9,600 nt of DNA from Candidatus Bathyarchaeota archaeon (GTDB taxonomy: Archaea; Thermoproteota; Bathyarchaeia; Bathyarchaeales; DTEX01). The notes below the pieces were generated by a model, which searched no databases, was not told where the DNA came from, and saw nothing but the letters and a program-made list of their open reading frames with translations. Location: assembly GCA_003601695.1 (NCBI GenBank), contig PIYH01000044.1, positions 1 to 9,600 on the forward strand, in the 5' to 3' direction. The translations under genes and the position numbers were made by a program. Shown here in pieces: positions 1 to 6,599 of the stretch (its first letter is position 1; each line of letters begins with the position of its first letter).

Positions 1-12
1 TTGAGAGGAGAG

Positions 13-1458
13 ATGAAGGTAGGATTCTCAACTGTTGATATTACGCCGCCTTTAGGATCTGAGGTTCCTGGGTACTTCACGAAGAGGTTTTTCTATGATA
101 TTCATGATCCTCTTCATGTGAAGGCTGCGGTATTTGAGAGTGAGGAGACTCGCGTAGCCTTAGTAAGCGTTGACGCCCTTTCAATAAAGGCCTCCATAGT
201 AAAGTTTGGAAGAGAACTGGCAGAGGAGATGACGGGTATACCTGCTGATCATATAATGGTTGCTGCTACACATACACATAGCGGAGGCCCAACCGTAGAA
301 TGGGCAAGCAATCAAAAGGAGATAATACGCTATTCATCTAATCCAGAACTTATTAGAAAGATACTTAAAAACGCCCCGGAGGCTGATCCGGAATATCTAC
401 GTTTCCTTTCGTATAAGATAGCCTCAGCGGTGATGCTGGCGGACAAGCACAAAACTAATGCGAAATGCGCAGTTGGTATTGGAAAGGAATTCACAGTATC
501 CTTCAATAGAAGGTTTAGGATGAAAAACGGAAGGCAGATGACTCATCCTGGAAAAGGAAATCCCAATATAGTTGAGCCGGCGGGACCAATAGATCCGGAT
601 GTCGGAGTTCTAAGCGTATGGGATTCCTATGGCTCCTTTCTCGGATGCATAGTTAATTTCACCTGCCACGGAACCACTATGAACGGGGTCGAATACTCGG
701 CTGATTGGCCATATTATCTAGATAAGACCATACGAAGCATTATGGGATGGAACTCAACGGTTATCTTCCTTAATGGTGCGTGCGGCGATGTTACTCAAGT
801 TGATAATCAGAGCATGAGGGAAATGGAGTTCGGAGAAAAATGGTCGATGAGAGTTGGGCAGAAAGTTGGGGCGGAGGCTCTTAAAGTCATAGCTGATGCG
901 GAGCCAGCTGATCTTAAACCGATAAAGGCAACGCGAAGGTTCATTCGTATCGAGAAGAGAAAAGTTCCTCCTGAACGTCTAAGACAAGCCTATGAAATAG
1001 TCAGCTCTGAAATGTTGCATAATGATCCTAGGTGGCTCTTCGCCAGAGATATAATTCTGCTGAATGAATGGATCAAAATCGAGCCTGCGGTTCGATGCGA
1101 GATTCAGGCAGTGCAGATAGGACCTGCTGTCTTCATCTCCAATCCAGCTGAATTATTCTGTCAGCTTGGTTTAGAGATAAAATCTGCCTCAAAGTTTCCT
1201 TTCACCTTCATAGTAGAGTTAGCAAATGGATGTATAGGATACGTACCCACCGAAGAATCTATGGGTCCATCTGGCGGAGGATACGAGGTAAGGATGGGAA
1301 TGCATAGCTTCTTAATTCCATCAGCCGGCAGAATAATAGTTGAGGAAAGCATTAAGCTAATTAACAGTTTAGTTCCGGGGGAGGTTCCTGAAGCGCCGAA
1401 GGTCAGTGAAGTAGGGAAGCCGTGGAGCTATGGCTCGGTCGGTCCTGAAGAGGTCTAG
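13..1458 (+). CDS. Neutral/alkaline ceramidase-fold hydrolase, cytosolic
   Basis: Member of the neutral/alkaline non-lysosomal ceramidase N-terminal domain family (zinc amidohydrolase fold). Numbered from the ATG at 13, it shows the family start VDITPP (about residue 8), a THTHSG motif with H87 and H89, H219 in CHGT, a NPAE segment with E380, and GYVPTEES followed by GGYEV with Y424. These match the His/His/Glu/Tyr zinc ligands of bacterial neutral ceramidase. The nucleophile region reads GDVT, with Thr (T261) where ceramidases have Ser. There is no signal peptide, unlike secreted ceramidases, so the substrate is probably not extracellular ceramide and remains unknown; many prokaryotic members are uncharacterised. 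I chose ATG 13 because homologues tend to begin at MKVGF and GAGGAG lies just upstream. A TTG at base 1 is in frame, and nothing before the window edge can be seen. A neighbouring operon partner may lie upstream. Confidence 0.82.
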   Translation: MKVGFSTVDITPPLGSEVPGYFTKRFFYDIHDPLHVKAAVFESEETRVALVSVDALSIKASIVKFGRELAEEMTGIPADHIMVAATHTHSGGPTVEWASNQKEIIRYSSNPELIRKILKNAPEADPEYLRFLSYKIASAVMLADKHKTNAKCAVGIGKEFTVSFNRRFRMKNGRQMTHPGKGNPNIVEPAGPIDPDVGVLSVWDSYGSFLGCIVNFTCHGTTMNGVEYSADWPYYLDKTIRSIMGWNSTVIFLNGACGDVTQVDNQSMREMEFGEKWSMRVGQKVGAEALKVIADAEPADLKPIKATRRFIRIEKRKVPPERLRQAYEIVSSEMLHNDPRWLFARDIILLNEWIKIEPAVRCEIQAVQIGPAVFISNPAELFCQLGLEIKSASKFPFTFIVELANGCIGYVPTEESMGPSGGGYEVRMGMHSFLIPSAGRIIVEESIKLINSLVPGEVPEAPKVSEVGKPWSYGSVGPEEV

Positions 1459-1504
1459 TTCCAGATAATATCTTTTAACCAAGCGTATCTGAGATGCCTT
1501 TACA

Positions 1505-1519
1505 CCGAAAAGCTTAATG
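1505..1519 (+). promoter_or_regulatory. BRE/TATA-like promoter of the winged-helix gene
   Basis: CCGAAAAG (1505-1512) followed by CTTAATG has the form of an archaeal BRE plus TATA box. A start site about 26 bases downstream (near 1540) would leave a leader of about 14 bases before the ATG at 1554, which has no clear Shine-Dalgarno sequence. Read from the sequence only. Confidence 0.4.
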
Positions 1520-1530
1520 TTACCCAAGAA

Positions 1531-1540
1531 TATTTTTTCT
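1531..1540 (+). terminator. Possible T-run terminator after the ceramidase-like gene
   Basis: TATTTTTTCT lies about 75 bases after the upstream stop codon. Archaeal intrinsic termination often uses a U-tract without a hairpin. It overlaps the presumed start region of the next gene, so the assignment is weak. Confidence 0.25.
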
Positions 1541-1553
1541 TGTGTGAATATTA

Positions 1554-1742
1554 ATGACTGAGATTTTTGAGCATACTATTTATGATTTTCTTAGGGAGCG
1601 AGGAGGCTCAGCTACTAAGAGCGAGATCTACGCCGCTTTGGGTGGTGACGCTGACTCAAAAAAGGCAATTGACGAAAGGCTTAGGATGATGGAACGCTTT
1701 GGATTAGTCTCTATAGAAGGCGAGAAAGTGAAGATAAAGTAG
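1554..1742 (+). CDS. Small winged-helix DNA-binding-like protein
   Basis: A 62-residue protein made almost entirely of one winged helix-turn-helix unit. An N-terminal helix (about residues 5-16) is followed by a turn with GGSATKSEIYAAL (second helix), a recognition-type helix around residues 35-48 (AIDERLRMMERFGLV), and a short beta wing ending in KVKIK. The pattern of deciding whether a short helix pair is followed by a G-L-V-x-I-E-G wing is typical of archaeal MarR/ArsR-like minimal regulators. No ligand or oligomerisation domain is present. The gene is flanked by an upstream BRE/TATA-like element and by a convergent nucleotidyltransferase gene, so it is probably monocistronic. Its target is unknown. 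It could be a transcription regulator or a nucleic-acid-binding accessory protein; the fold call is an inference from sequence pattern. Confidence 0.72.
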   Translation: MTEIFEHTIYDFLRERGGSATKSEIYAALGGDADSKKAIDERLRMMERFGLVSIEGEKVKIK

Positions 1743-1823
1743 TATAAACATGAACTAAAGGAACTCAACGTTATGAATGCCTAGCTTTCTAAGCTTCTTA
1801 TTGATAAGTAGCGATGGTTTAAA

Positions 1824-2519
1824 TTACACAGATCTTTTCTGTCTTTCAATAAATCTATACAGAATCCTTTGATCGATTTTCATACCTCTTTTCAAAGCTC
1901 TTTCCATATTCGCTATTTCCTTTAATGTTGAGCCAACTGCGGTTTTGGTTAAATCCGCATAGGAGATTCCTTCCTGCGATCTCCGCATTAAATCGCTTGC
2001 ATGTAGATATCCCAAGGCAAGTCGGTAATTATTTAAGCCTCTTATCAACCAGCTCATCTTCTCCGTAGAGCTATCTGCCATTTTTCCCTCATCCAGAAAT
2101 GACAACGCTCGATTGAGCATCTCCAAACCCATCTGTCGATTAAACTTTAAAGCCTCATCAGATGGCTGCTTTTCTATGTCCTTCTCCGCTTTATTGAAGA
2201 CCTCACGGCCTCCATAAATAAGTGAAGAGTCTCTAATCATGCTCGTCAACAGATAGTCATGAAGTCTTACTCTCCTTTCGAACTCCCGAATCTCGAAGAG
2301 GTTTGCGTGAATTCTCTTGCCAAGAATATGCTCTAAACTCTTCAGATCGTTCAGGATGGTTGGTCTTTCACTCTCGTCTTCATGGATTATGAGGAGATCG
2401 ATATCGCTAAATGCATCATAATCTCCTCTTCTATAGGATCCGAAGAGAGCGGTAAAGAATATATTGTACTGGGTTTTCTCCATCTGTCTCTTGATAGCTT
2501 CTCTAATCAAGCTTAGCAT
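1824..2519 (-). CDS. Minimal nucleotidyltransferase fused to HEPN-like helical domain
   Basis: A 231-residue protein. Residues 1-80 carry the Pol-beta-type minimal nucleotidyltransferase signature: GS at 27-28, ten residues, then D39-I-D41 (GS-x10-DxD). The third acidic residue usually found on a later strand is not obvious; the matching strand reads RIHANLFEI, with Asn. Residues about 120-225 are predicted all-helical and contain R166-x6-H173 (RLALGYLH), which fits the loose Rx4-6H motif of HEPN domains. MNT and HEPN domains are commonly separate toxin-antitoxin partners; here they appear in one chain. The start ATG is preceded by AGGTGAGG (2531-2538). The gene diverges from lysS and converges on the winged-helix gene. 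It could be a self-neutralised MNT-HEPN module or a generic nucleotidyltransferase with a helical substrate domain; substrate unknown. Confidence 0.75.
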   Translation of the reverse strand: MLSLIREAIKRQMEKTQYNIFFTALFGSYRRGDYDAFSDIDLLIIHEDESERPTILNDLKSLEHILGKRIHANLFEIREFERRVRLHDYLLTSMIRDSSLIYGGREVFNKAEKDIEKQPSDEALKFNRQMGLEMLNRALSFLDEGKMADSSTEKMSWLIRGLNNYRLALGYLHASDLMRRSQEGISYADLTKTAVGSTLKEIANMERALKRGMKIDQRILYRFIERQKRSV

Positions 2520-2530
2520 CTTTGCGGCAG

Positions 2531-2538
2531 CCTCACCT
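2531..2538 (-). promoter_or_regulatory. Ribosome binding site of the nucleotidyltransferase gene
   Basis: Reading the - strand, AGGTGAGG ends 11 bases before the ATG. It pairs well with the archaeal anti-Shine-Dalgarno sequence, although the spacing is on the long side. It supports the start at 2519. Confidence 0.45.
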
Positions 2539-2583
2539 TGCTACCGCATCCTTGCGAGATTCAATCTTTTTTGATGAAGTTCC

Positions 2584-2599
2584 TTTTTATATAAATTTT
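2584..2599 (-). promoter_or_regulatory. TATA box, nearly symmetric, likely for the nucleotidyltransferase gene
   Basis: The - strand reads GAAAA then TTTATATAA, a BRE-like purine stretch plus consensus archaeal TATA. Start-site spacing would place transcription near 2565, about 45 bases before the ATG at 2519. The element is almost palindromic and could also direct transcription towards lysS. Confidence 0.45.
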
Positions 2600-2627
2600 C
2601 ATGATGAACTTGATAAGTAAATCTTTA

Positions 2628-2637
2628 TTATTTAAAA
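2628..2637 (+). promoter_or_regulatory. Putative TATA box of lysS
   Basis: TTATTTAAAA is TATA-like and about 26 bases before position 2658. That would give a leader of some 23 bases in front of the preferred lysS start at 2681. Sequence-only call. Confidence 0.38.
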
Positions 2638-2680
2638 CCACATTTTACCATAGTTATTCACTGGGATGCTGGAGTCTCCT

Positions 2681-4288
2681 ATGGAGGATGCTGAAAGGAT
2701 AATTGGCCACGGAACATGGTATGACAAAGTGGCAGTTGAGATAATCAAGAAAGAACGTAAGCTCGGCAGGAGCTTAGATCTCTTAAGGATTGAGAGTGGA
2801 GTTGCAGCGTCAGGCATACCGCATATAGGAAGCTTCAGTGAAGTAACTAGGAACTATGCGGTATCTCTAGCGCTGAGGGAGCAGGGCTACAAGACTGAAT
2901 TCATACTCTTCTCAGATAATAAGGATGGGCTTAGAAGCGTCCCCGCCGGCATGCCAAAATCTCTGGAGAAGTTCATAGGCTTCCCAGTTACGGATATACC
3001 TGACCCATATCGTTGCCATGAAAACTATGCAGACCACATGATTAGCTTGCTTCTCGAAGCCCTAGATGAGGCCGGCGTAGAATACAAGCTGATAAAAGGA
3101 TCCGATGCATACGCGCGCGGATTGCTGAATGAAGAGATACGCTTAATCCTTGAGAATGCCAGCCGTGTGGGACAGATAGTTAAGGAAGAAACGGGGCAGG
3201 AAAAGTATCTAGAGGCTCTCCCATACTTCCCTGTCTGCGAGTCATGCGGCAGAATATATACGACAAAGGCCTACAAGTTTCTGCCGGATGAAAACAAGAT
3301 TTTATATAGATGCGAAGGCATGGAGATAAAGCATAAGTGGCTTAAGGGTTGTGGATACGAGGGTGAGGCTAATTATACTAAAGGCGAGGGGAAGCTTGCA
3401 TGGAAGGCTGGAGAGTTCGCGGCCAGATGGAGGGCTCTTGGCATAAGATTCGAAGCATACGGAAAGGACATAGCTGACTCCGTCAGGGTTAATGACAGAA
3501 TTAGCAGGGAGGTGCTTGGTTATGAGCCGCCAATGCATGTTCAATACGAGATGTTTCTCGATAAGGGTGGAAGAAAAATATCGAAGTCGAAGGGTAATGT
3601 ATTCACACCTCAAGTATGGTTTAGGTATGGGTCTCCCCAATCTATGATTTTACTGACACTGAAACGTTTCATCGGAACTAGAAGCATCTCAGTGGAGGAT
3701 ATTCCGCGTTATATGGATGAGCTCGATGAACTTGAAGATGTATACTTCGGGGAAAAGAAGATTAAGGAATTTAAAGAAAGAGCTAAACTTACGGGTCTAT
3801 ACAAATACTGTTGGTTCATGAAGCCTCCGAAGAAGCCGAGCATACATGTGCCATACAATCTGCTCGTTTCACTTGTGAGGGTGGCTCCTGAAAATAAGAA
3901 GATTCAGTTTGTAGCCGAGAAGCTCCGCAAATATGGATACCTCAAGGGCTCTCCATCTGAGGACTTGAAGAAACGCATCGAGTACGCGATGAACTGGGTT
4001 AGAGACTTTGAAGAAACGGCTGAGGTGAAGATCGAGCTAAGCGAGAAGGAAAAGAGAGCAATACTGAGCCTCATAGATAGGCTTCAATTAATTGGAGATC
4101 CGGAGGTTATTCAGAGCTCGATCTTCGAGATCGCGAGAGCAAATGGAATAAAGCCGCGTAGATTCTTTGAGATTCTGTACATGATCTTGCTGGGTACGAG
4201 GTTTGGTCCGAGACTCGGCCCCTATCTCGTCGATATGGGAAGAGCAAACGCAATAAAGATCTTGAAAAGAAGCATAGACTTCACTTAA
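2681..4288 (+). CDS. lysS: Lysyl-tRNA synthetase, class I
   Basis: Charges tRNA-Lys with lysine in the cytosol, using the class I (archaeal) enzyme rather than the class II form. Numbered from the upstream in-frame ATG at 2666, it shows HIGS at 53-56 (HIGH signature) and KISKS at 304-308 (KMSKS). A zinc-ribbon-like set sits at C191/C194 and C216/C229, followed by the conserved WKAGEFAARWRALGI block. The C-terminal half is the helical anticodon-binding region. The length of 535-540 residues is normal. I prefer the ATG at 2681 because GGAG (2671-2674) lies six bases before it; the ATG at 2666 has no such site and would add five residues. The segment GKDIADSVRVND replaces the GKDH-type motif of euryarchaeal enzymes, a variant I associate with Thaumarchaeota/Bathyarchaeia. 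The gene appears monocistronic, with a promoter-like gap on each side. Confidence 0.96.
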   Translation: MEDAERIIGHGTWYDKVAVEIIKKERKLGRSLDLLRIESGVAASGIPHIGSFSEVTRNYAVSLALREQGYKTEFILFSDNKDGLRSVPAGMPKSLEKFIGFPVTDIPDPYRCHENYADHMISLLLEALDEAGVEYKLIKGSDAYARGLLNEEIRLILENASRVGQIVKEETGQEKYLEALPYFPVCESCGRIYTTKAYKFLPDENKILYRCEGMEIKHKWLKGCGYEGEANYTKGEGKLAWKAGEFAARWRALGIRFEAYGKDIADSVRVNDRISREVLGYEPPMHVQYEMFLDKGGRKISKSKGNVFTPQVWFRYGSPQSMILLTLKRFIGTRSISVEDIPRYMDELDELEDVYFGEKKIKEFKERAKLTGLYKYCWFMKPPKKPSIHVPYNLLVSLVRVAPENKKIQFVAEKLRKYGYLKGSPSEDLKKRIEYAMNWVRDFEETAEVKIELSEKEKRAILSLIDRLQLIGDPEVIQSSIFEIARANGIKPRRFFEILYMILLGTRFGPRLGPYLVDMGRANAIKILKRSIDFT

Positions 4289-4303
4289 ATCGCGGCATCC
4301 TCA

Positions 4304-4310
4304 TTTTTTT
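4304..4310 (+). terminator. Possible T-run terminator after lysS
   Basis: Seven consecutive T bases 15 bases after the lysS stop, with no strong hairpin before them. This fits an archaeal U-tract terminator and separates lysS from the downstream RNA genes. Confidence 0.35.
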
Positions 4311-4343
4311 CTATAGAGAGATACTTATTTTTAGCGTCGTGAA

Positions 4344-4352
4344 GATATAAAG
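4344..4352 (+). promoter_or_regulatory. Putative TATA box of rtcA operon
   Basis: GATATAAAG after a purine-rich GTGAA. Start-site spacing predicts transcription near 4372-4376, about ten bases before the rtcA ribosome binding site. An alternative TATA-like stretch, CTTATTTTT, lies at about 4324. Confidence 0.3.
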
Positions 4353-4382
4353 TGTCTAGAATATCGAAGCAAGCGGATTCAT

Positions 4383-4389
4383 GGTGATC
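4383..4389 (+). promoter_or_regulatory. Ribosome binding site of rtcA
   Basis: GGTGATC matches the complement of the 16S rRNA 3' end expected in archaea and ends seven bases before the ATG at 4397. It fixes that start. Confidence 0.65.
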
Positions 4390-4396
4390 ATCATAG

Positions 4397-5431
4397 ATGA
4401 TTGAGATAAACGGCGCAGAGAAGAGTGGAAGCGGAACTATTCTGAGATTGTCAGTCGCTCTCTCAGCCATAGTAGGAGAACCCCTACACATATATAACAT
4501 TAGGAAGAAGAGAAGCCAGCCTGGGCTTAGACCTCAGCATCTAGAAGCAGTTCTAACGGCTGCTAAGCTCTGTAACGCGGAGATTAAGGGCGCGTCTTTA
4601 GGGTCACAGGAGGTATGGTTCTATCCTGAAAAGATAAGGGGAGGGCGAGCTGAGGCTGAGATTGGAACCGCTGGGAGCATACCGATGCTGATAATGACTG
4701 TTCTGCCAATATGCATCTTCGCTGAGCATCCCGTCGCATTGCATATCTCCAAAGGCGGAACAGATGTCAAGCATTCTCCGACAATAAACTATCTCAAGTA
4801 CGTTCTGCTCCGCGTTCTGAGAAGAATGGAAGTTAAGGCCTCAATAGAGATACATAAGTATGGCTATTACCCGAAGGGCGGCGGAGAGGTCACGTTAAGA
4901 ACTCAACCGTCTCCAAGCCTTAAGCCCCTAATCCTTGAGAAGTTCGGCGGGGTCGAAGCGGTGGAGGGTATATCAGTCTGCACTTTCCTAGCTGACCGCA
5001 AAGTAGCATTAAGACAAGCTGCGGAAGCTAAGAGGCTCCTTAAATCTAGAGGCTTCAACGCTAAAATAAGCGTAGTTAACGACTACTCCAACCCTATTCA
5101 GAAGGGAAGCTCGCTTGTCCTATGGGCTGAGACCGATATGAATGTTCTTCTGGGAAGCGATGCTATAGGTGAAATTCGCAAGACAAGTGAGACCGTTGCA
5201 CGAGAAGCTGTAAAGGGCTTACTCGACGAGGTCGCAGCTAAGCCAACAGCGGATATACACTTGGCTGATATGCTCATCCCATACGTAGCATTGGCGGATG
5301 GAGAATCCACATACTCGACGAGGATCTTAACGGATCATATGGAGTCAAATCTCTGGCTCGCTGAGAAGATTCTTGGAGTATCTTTCAGCGTGAAAAAACG
5401 CGACGGTCTTGTAGTGATTAGTAAGAAATAG
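4397..5431 (+). CDS. rtcA: RNA 3'-terminal phosphate cyclase, RtcA family
   Basis: RtcA enzymes use ATP to convert an RNA 3'-phosphate into a 2',3'-cyclic phosphate through an enzyme-AMP intermediate. At 344 residues this is full length for the family. Visible signatures are PGLRPQH at 42-48, the central TAGS/GGTDVKHSP block (91-128), KGGGEV at 160-165, and HLADML at 288-293, where H288 matches the adenylated catalytic histidine. The N-terminal glycine signature differs from bacterial RtcA: residues 10-17 read SGSGTILR instead of GEGGGQILR, so the Glu and Gln of that loop are replaced. H288 and the rest of the core argue for an active cyclase, but the change leaves some doubt, since Rcl1-like relatives are non-catalytic. 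It is followed after 27 bases by fau-1, suggesting one transcript for two RNA-acting proteins. Confidence 0.93.
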   Translation: MIEINGAEKSGSGTILRLSVALSAIVGEPLHIYNIRKKRSQPGLRPQHLEAVLTAAKLCNAEIKGASLGSQEVWFYPEKIRGGRAEAEIGTAGSIPMLIMTVLPICIFAEHPVALHISKGGTDVKHSPTINYLKYVLLRVLRRMEVKASIEIHKYGYYPKGGGEVTLRTQPSPSLKPLILEKFGGVEAVEGISVCTFLADRKVALRQAAEAKRLLKSRGFNAKISVVNDYSNPIQKGSSLVLWAETDMNVLLGSDAIGEIRKTSETVAREAVKGLLDEVAAKPTADIHLADMLIPYVALADGESTYSTRILTDHMESNLWLAEKILGVSFSVKKRDGLVVISKK

Positions 5432-5458
5432 TATAGTTTCAGAAAGAGCCGATGCGGA

Positions 5459-6544
5459 ATGGTGGGTGTACGTATCCGCGGGATATACTCTACAGCGCTC
5501 ACTAAGTTACTACTTGACCACGGCTTCGAGATCGTTCAGCCCTCAAAGGTTATTAAGGGAAGGTTTGGATTTCCAGATTCTGAAGAAACTAAAACTCAAC
5601 CGAGCTTAAAAGTGCATAGCAGAATAGACCGGCAGGGAGTAATAATCTCCGGGGATGAAGCCTCGCTAGAGAAGGTAATTCATGTTTTAATGTTGAGCTT
5701 AGATGATGTGGTTTTCAGAAATCTCTTAGAGAGACCTTTGTGGGTGGACAGTTGGGGTTCTATGAGACTTGAAAATAGCACTCGGCCTCTTAGCCTTAAA
5801 GGACTTGAAAGCGGCCTCCTTCACCGCCTAGATGTTGAGTTTCCAGGACTCTCAAAGATGAGGCTTGATGAGATACGTGCCTCCGTCACACCGACGGTTA
5901 CTGGGCATCATTACTACAAGGCCTGCGGAGGTAGAATCTCGTTGCTTGTTGATATAGCGGAGAAGATGCTAGGTGAGGGATGCCCTCGAGGTGAAGTTGA
6001 GAGCCTTTTACAAGAGAATGTATGGAGTATGCTTCCCAGAGAGGGATCGCGAATAAACATCAGTCACATTAAGATATGGGGGCAAAAGTTTAATCTCGGA
6101 CCAGCAGAGGTTATGAGGTTTCAGAGAAGAAATGGAAAACTAATACTGCTCCGAAGGTTCTTTAAGAAAGGTATTTATGATGGACTTCAGGTCTCGAAGG
6201 ATGAGGGAGACTTCGCTGTAAGCGAGTTTAAAATAGGCGATTTAAGCTTCAGAACGAGATACTTCTCCAGATACTCATCCTACAAAGGAACATATATAAA
6301 CATAAACACACCTATCGAGATTTATCCGTCAGAGATCAGATACGTAGATTTAGAGGTTGACATATGCATCTGGCCAGATGGAAAGATTAAGACCATAGAC
6401 TATGAGAAACTTGAGAAGGCCATATCGCTCGGCTTAGTCTCTGAGAGGCTTGCCCAGATATCGAAGAGTGAGGTCAGGAGGATTCTTGATTCAATAAGTC
6501 TTGAGGAGGAACGAGACGTCTATAATCTTATTCAAACAGACTGA
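5459..6544 (+). CDS. fau-1: FAU-1-family RNA-binding protein, short form
   Basis: Archaeal FAU-1 proteins bind AU-rich RNA and have been annotated as probable RNase E/G-like ribonucleases. The N-terminal signature VRIRGIYSTALTKLLLDHGF (residues 4-23) and VQPS are diagnostic. The later half has HRLDVEFPG (122-130), LDEIRASVTPTVTGHH (136-151), then a DUF402-type domain with YDGL (240-243), EGDFAVSEF (249-257), RTRY, NINTPIEIYP (281-290) and RYVDLEVDI (294-302). Compared from memory with the roughly 470-residue Pyrococcus protein, about 110 residues are absent between residues 90 and 120, namely the S1 domain and the RNase E-like GxLWRTAA segment. The family call is firm, but ribonuclease activity is doubtful. 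The start at 5459 has only a weak GCGGA upstream; translation may be coupled to rtcA, 27 bases before. Confidence 0.88.
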   Translation: MVGVRIRGIYSTALTKLLLDHGFEIVQPSKVIKGRFGFPDSEETKTQPSLKVHSRIDRQGVIISGDEASLEKVIHVLMLSLDDVVFRNLLERPLWVDSWGSMRLENSTRPLSLKGLESGLLHRLDVEFPGLSKMRLDEIRASVTPTVTGHHYYKACGGRISLLVDIAEKMLGEGCPRGEVESLLQENVWSMLPREGSRINISHIKIWGQKFNLGPAEVMRFQRRNGKLILLRRFFKKGIYDGLQVSKDEGDFAVSEFKIGDLSFRTRYFSRYSSYKGTYININTPIEIYPSEIRYVDLEVDICIWPDGKIKTIDYEKLEKAISLGLVSERLAQISKSEVRRILDSISLEEERDVYNLIQTD

Positions 6545-6560
6545 GAGATGTTCAGCAAAG

Positions 6561-6570
6561 AATATATACT
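6561..6570 (+). promoter_or_regulatory. TATA box of htpX
   Basis: AATATATACT preceded by purine-rich GCAAAG (BRE-like). Spacing of about 26 bases puts the start site near 6592, only a few bases before the ATG at 6600. This indicates a nearly leaderless htpX mRNA and explains the missing Shine-Dalgarno sequence. Confidence 0.5.
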
Positions 6571-6599
6571 CTTTCGAAAAATTTTCATATATTGATGGT

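Noticed and set aside
2601..2660. C/D box sRNA suggested by ATGATGA
   Set aside because: A box C-like heptamer is present but no CTGA D box or paired C'/D' boxes follow within the usual distance.
3302..3640. 112-codon - strand ORF within lysS
   Set aside because: It lies opposite conserved LysRS motifs including KISKS; a shadow frame.
6501..6599. Upstream in-frame extension of htpX
   Set aside because: It lies inside the fau-1 3' end and before a well-placed TATA box, and adds a non-hydrophobic stretch unlike HtpX N-termini.
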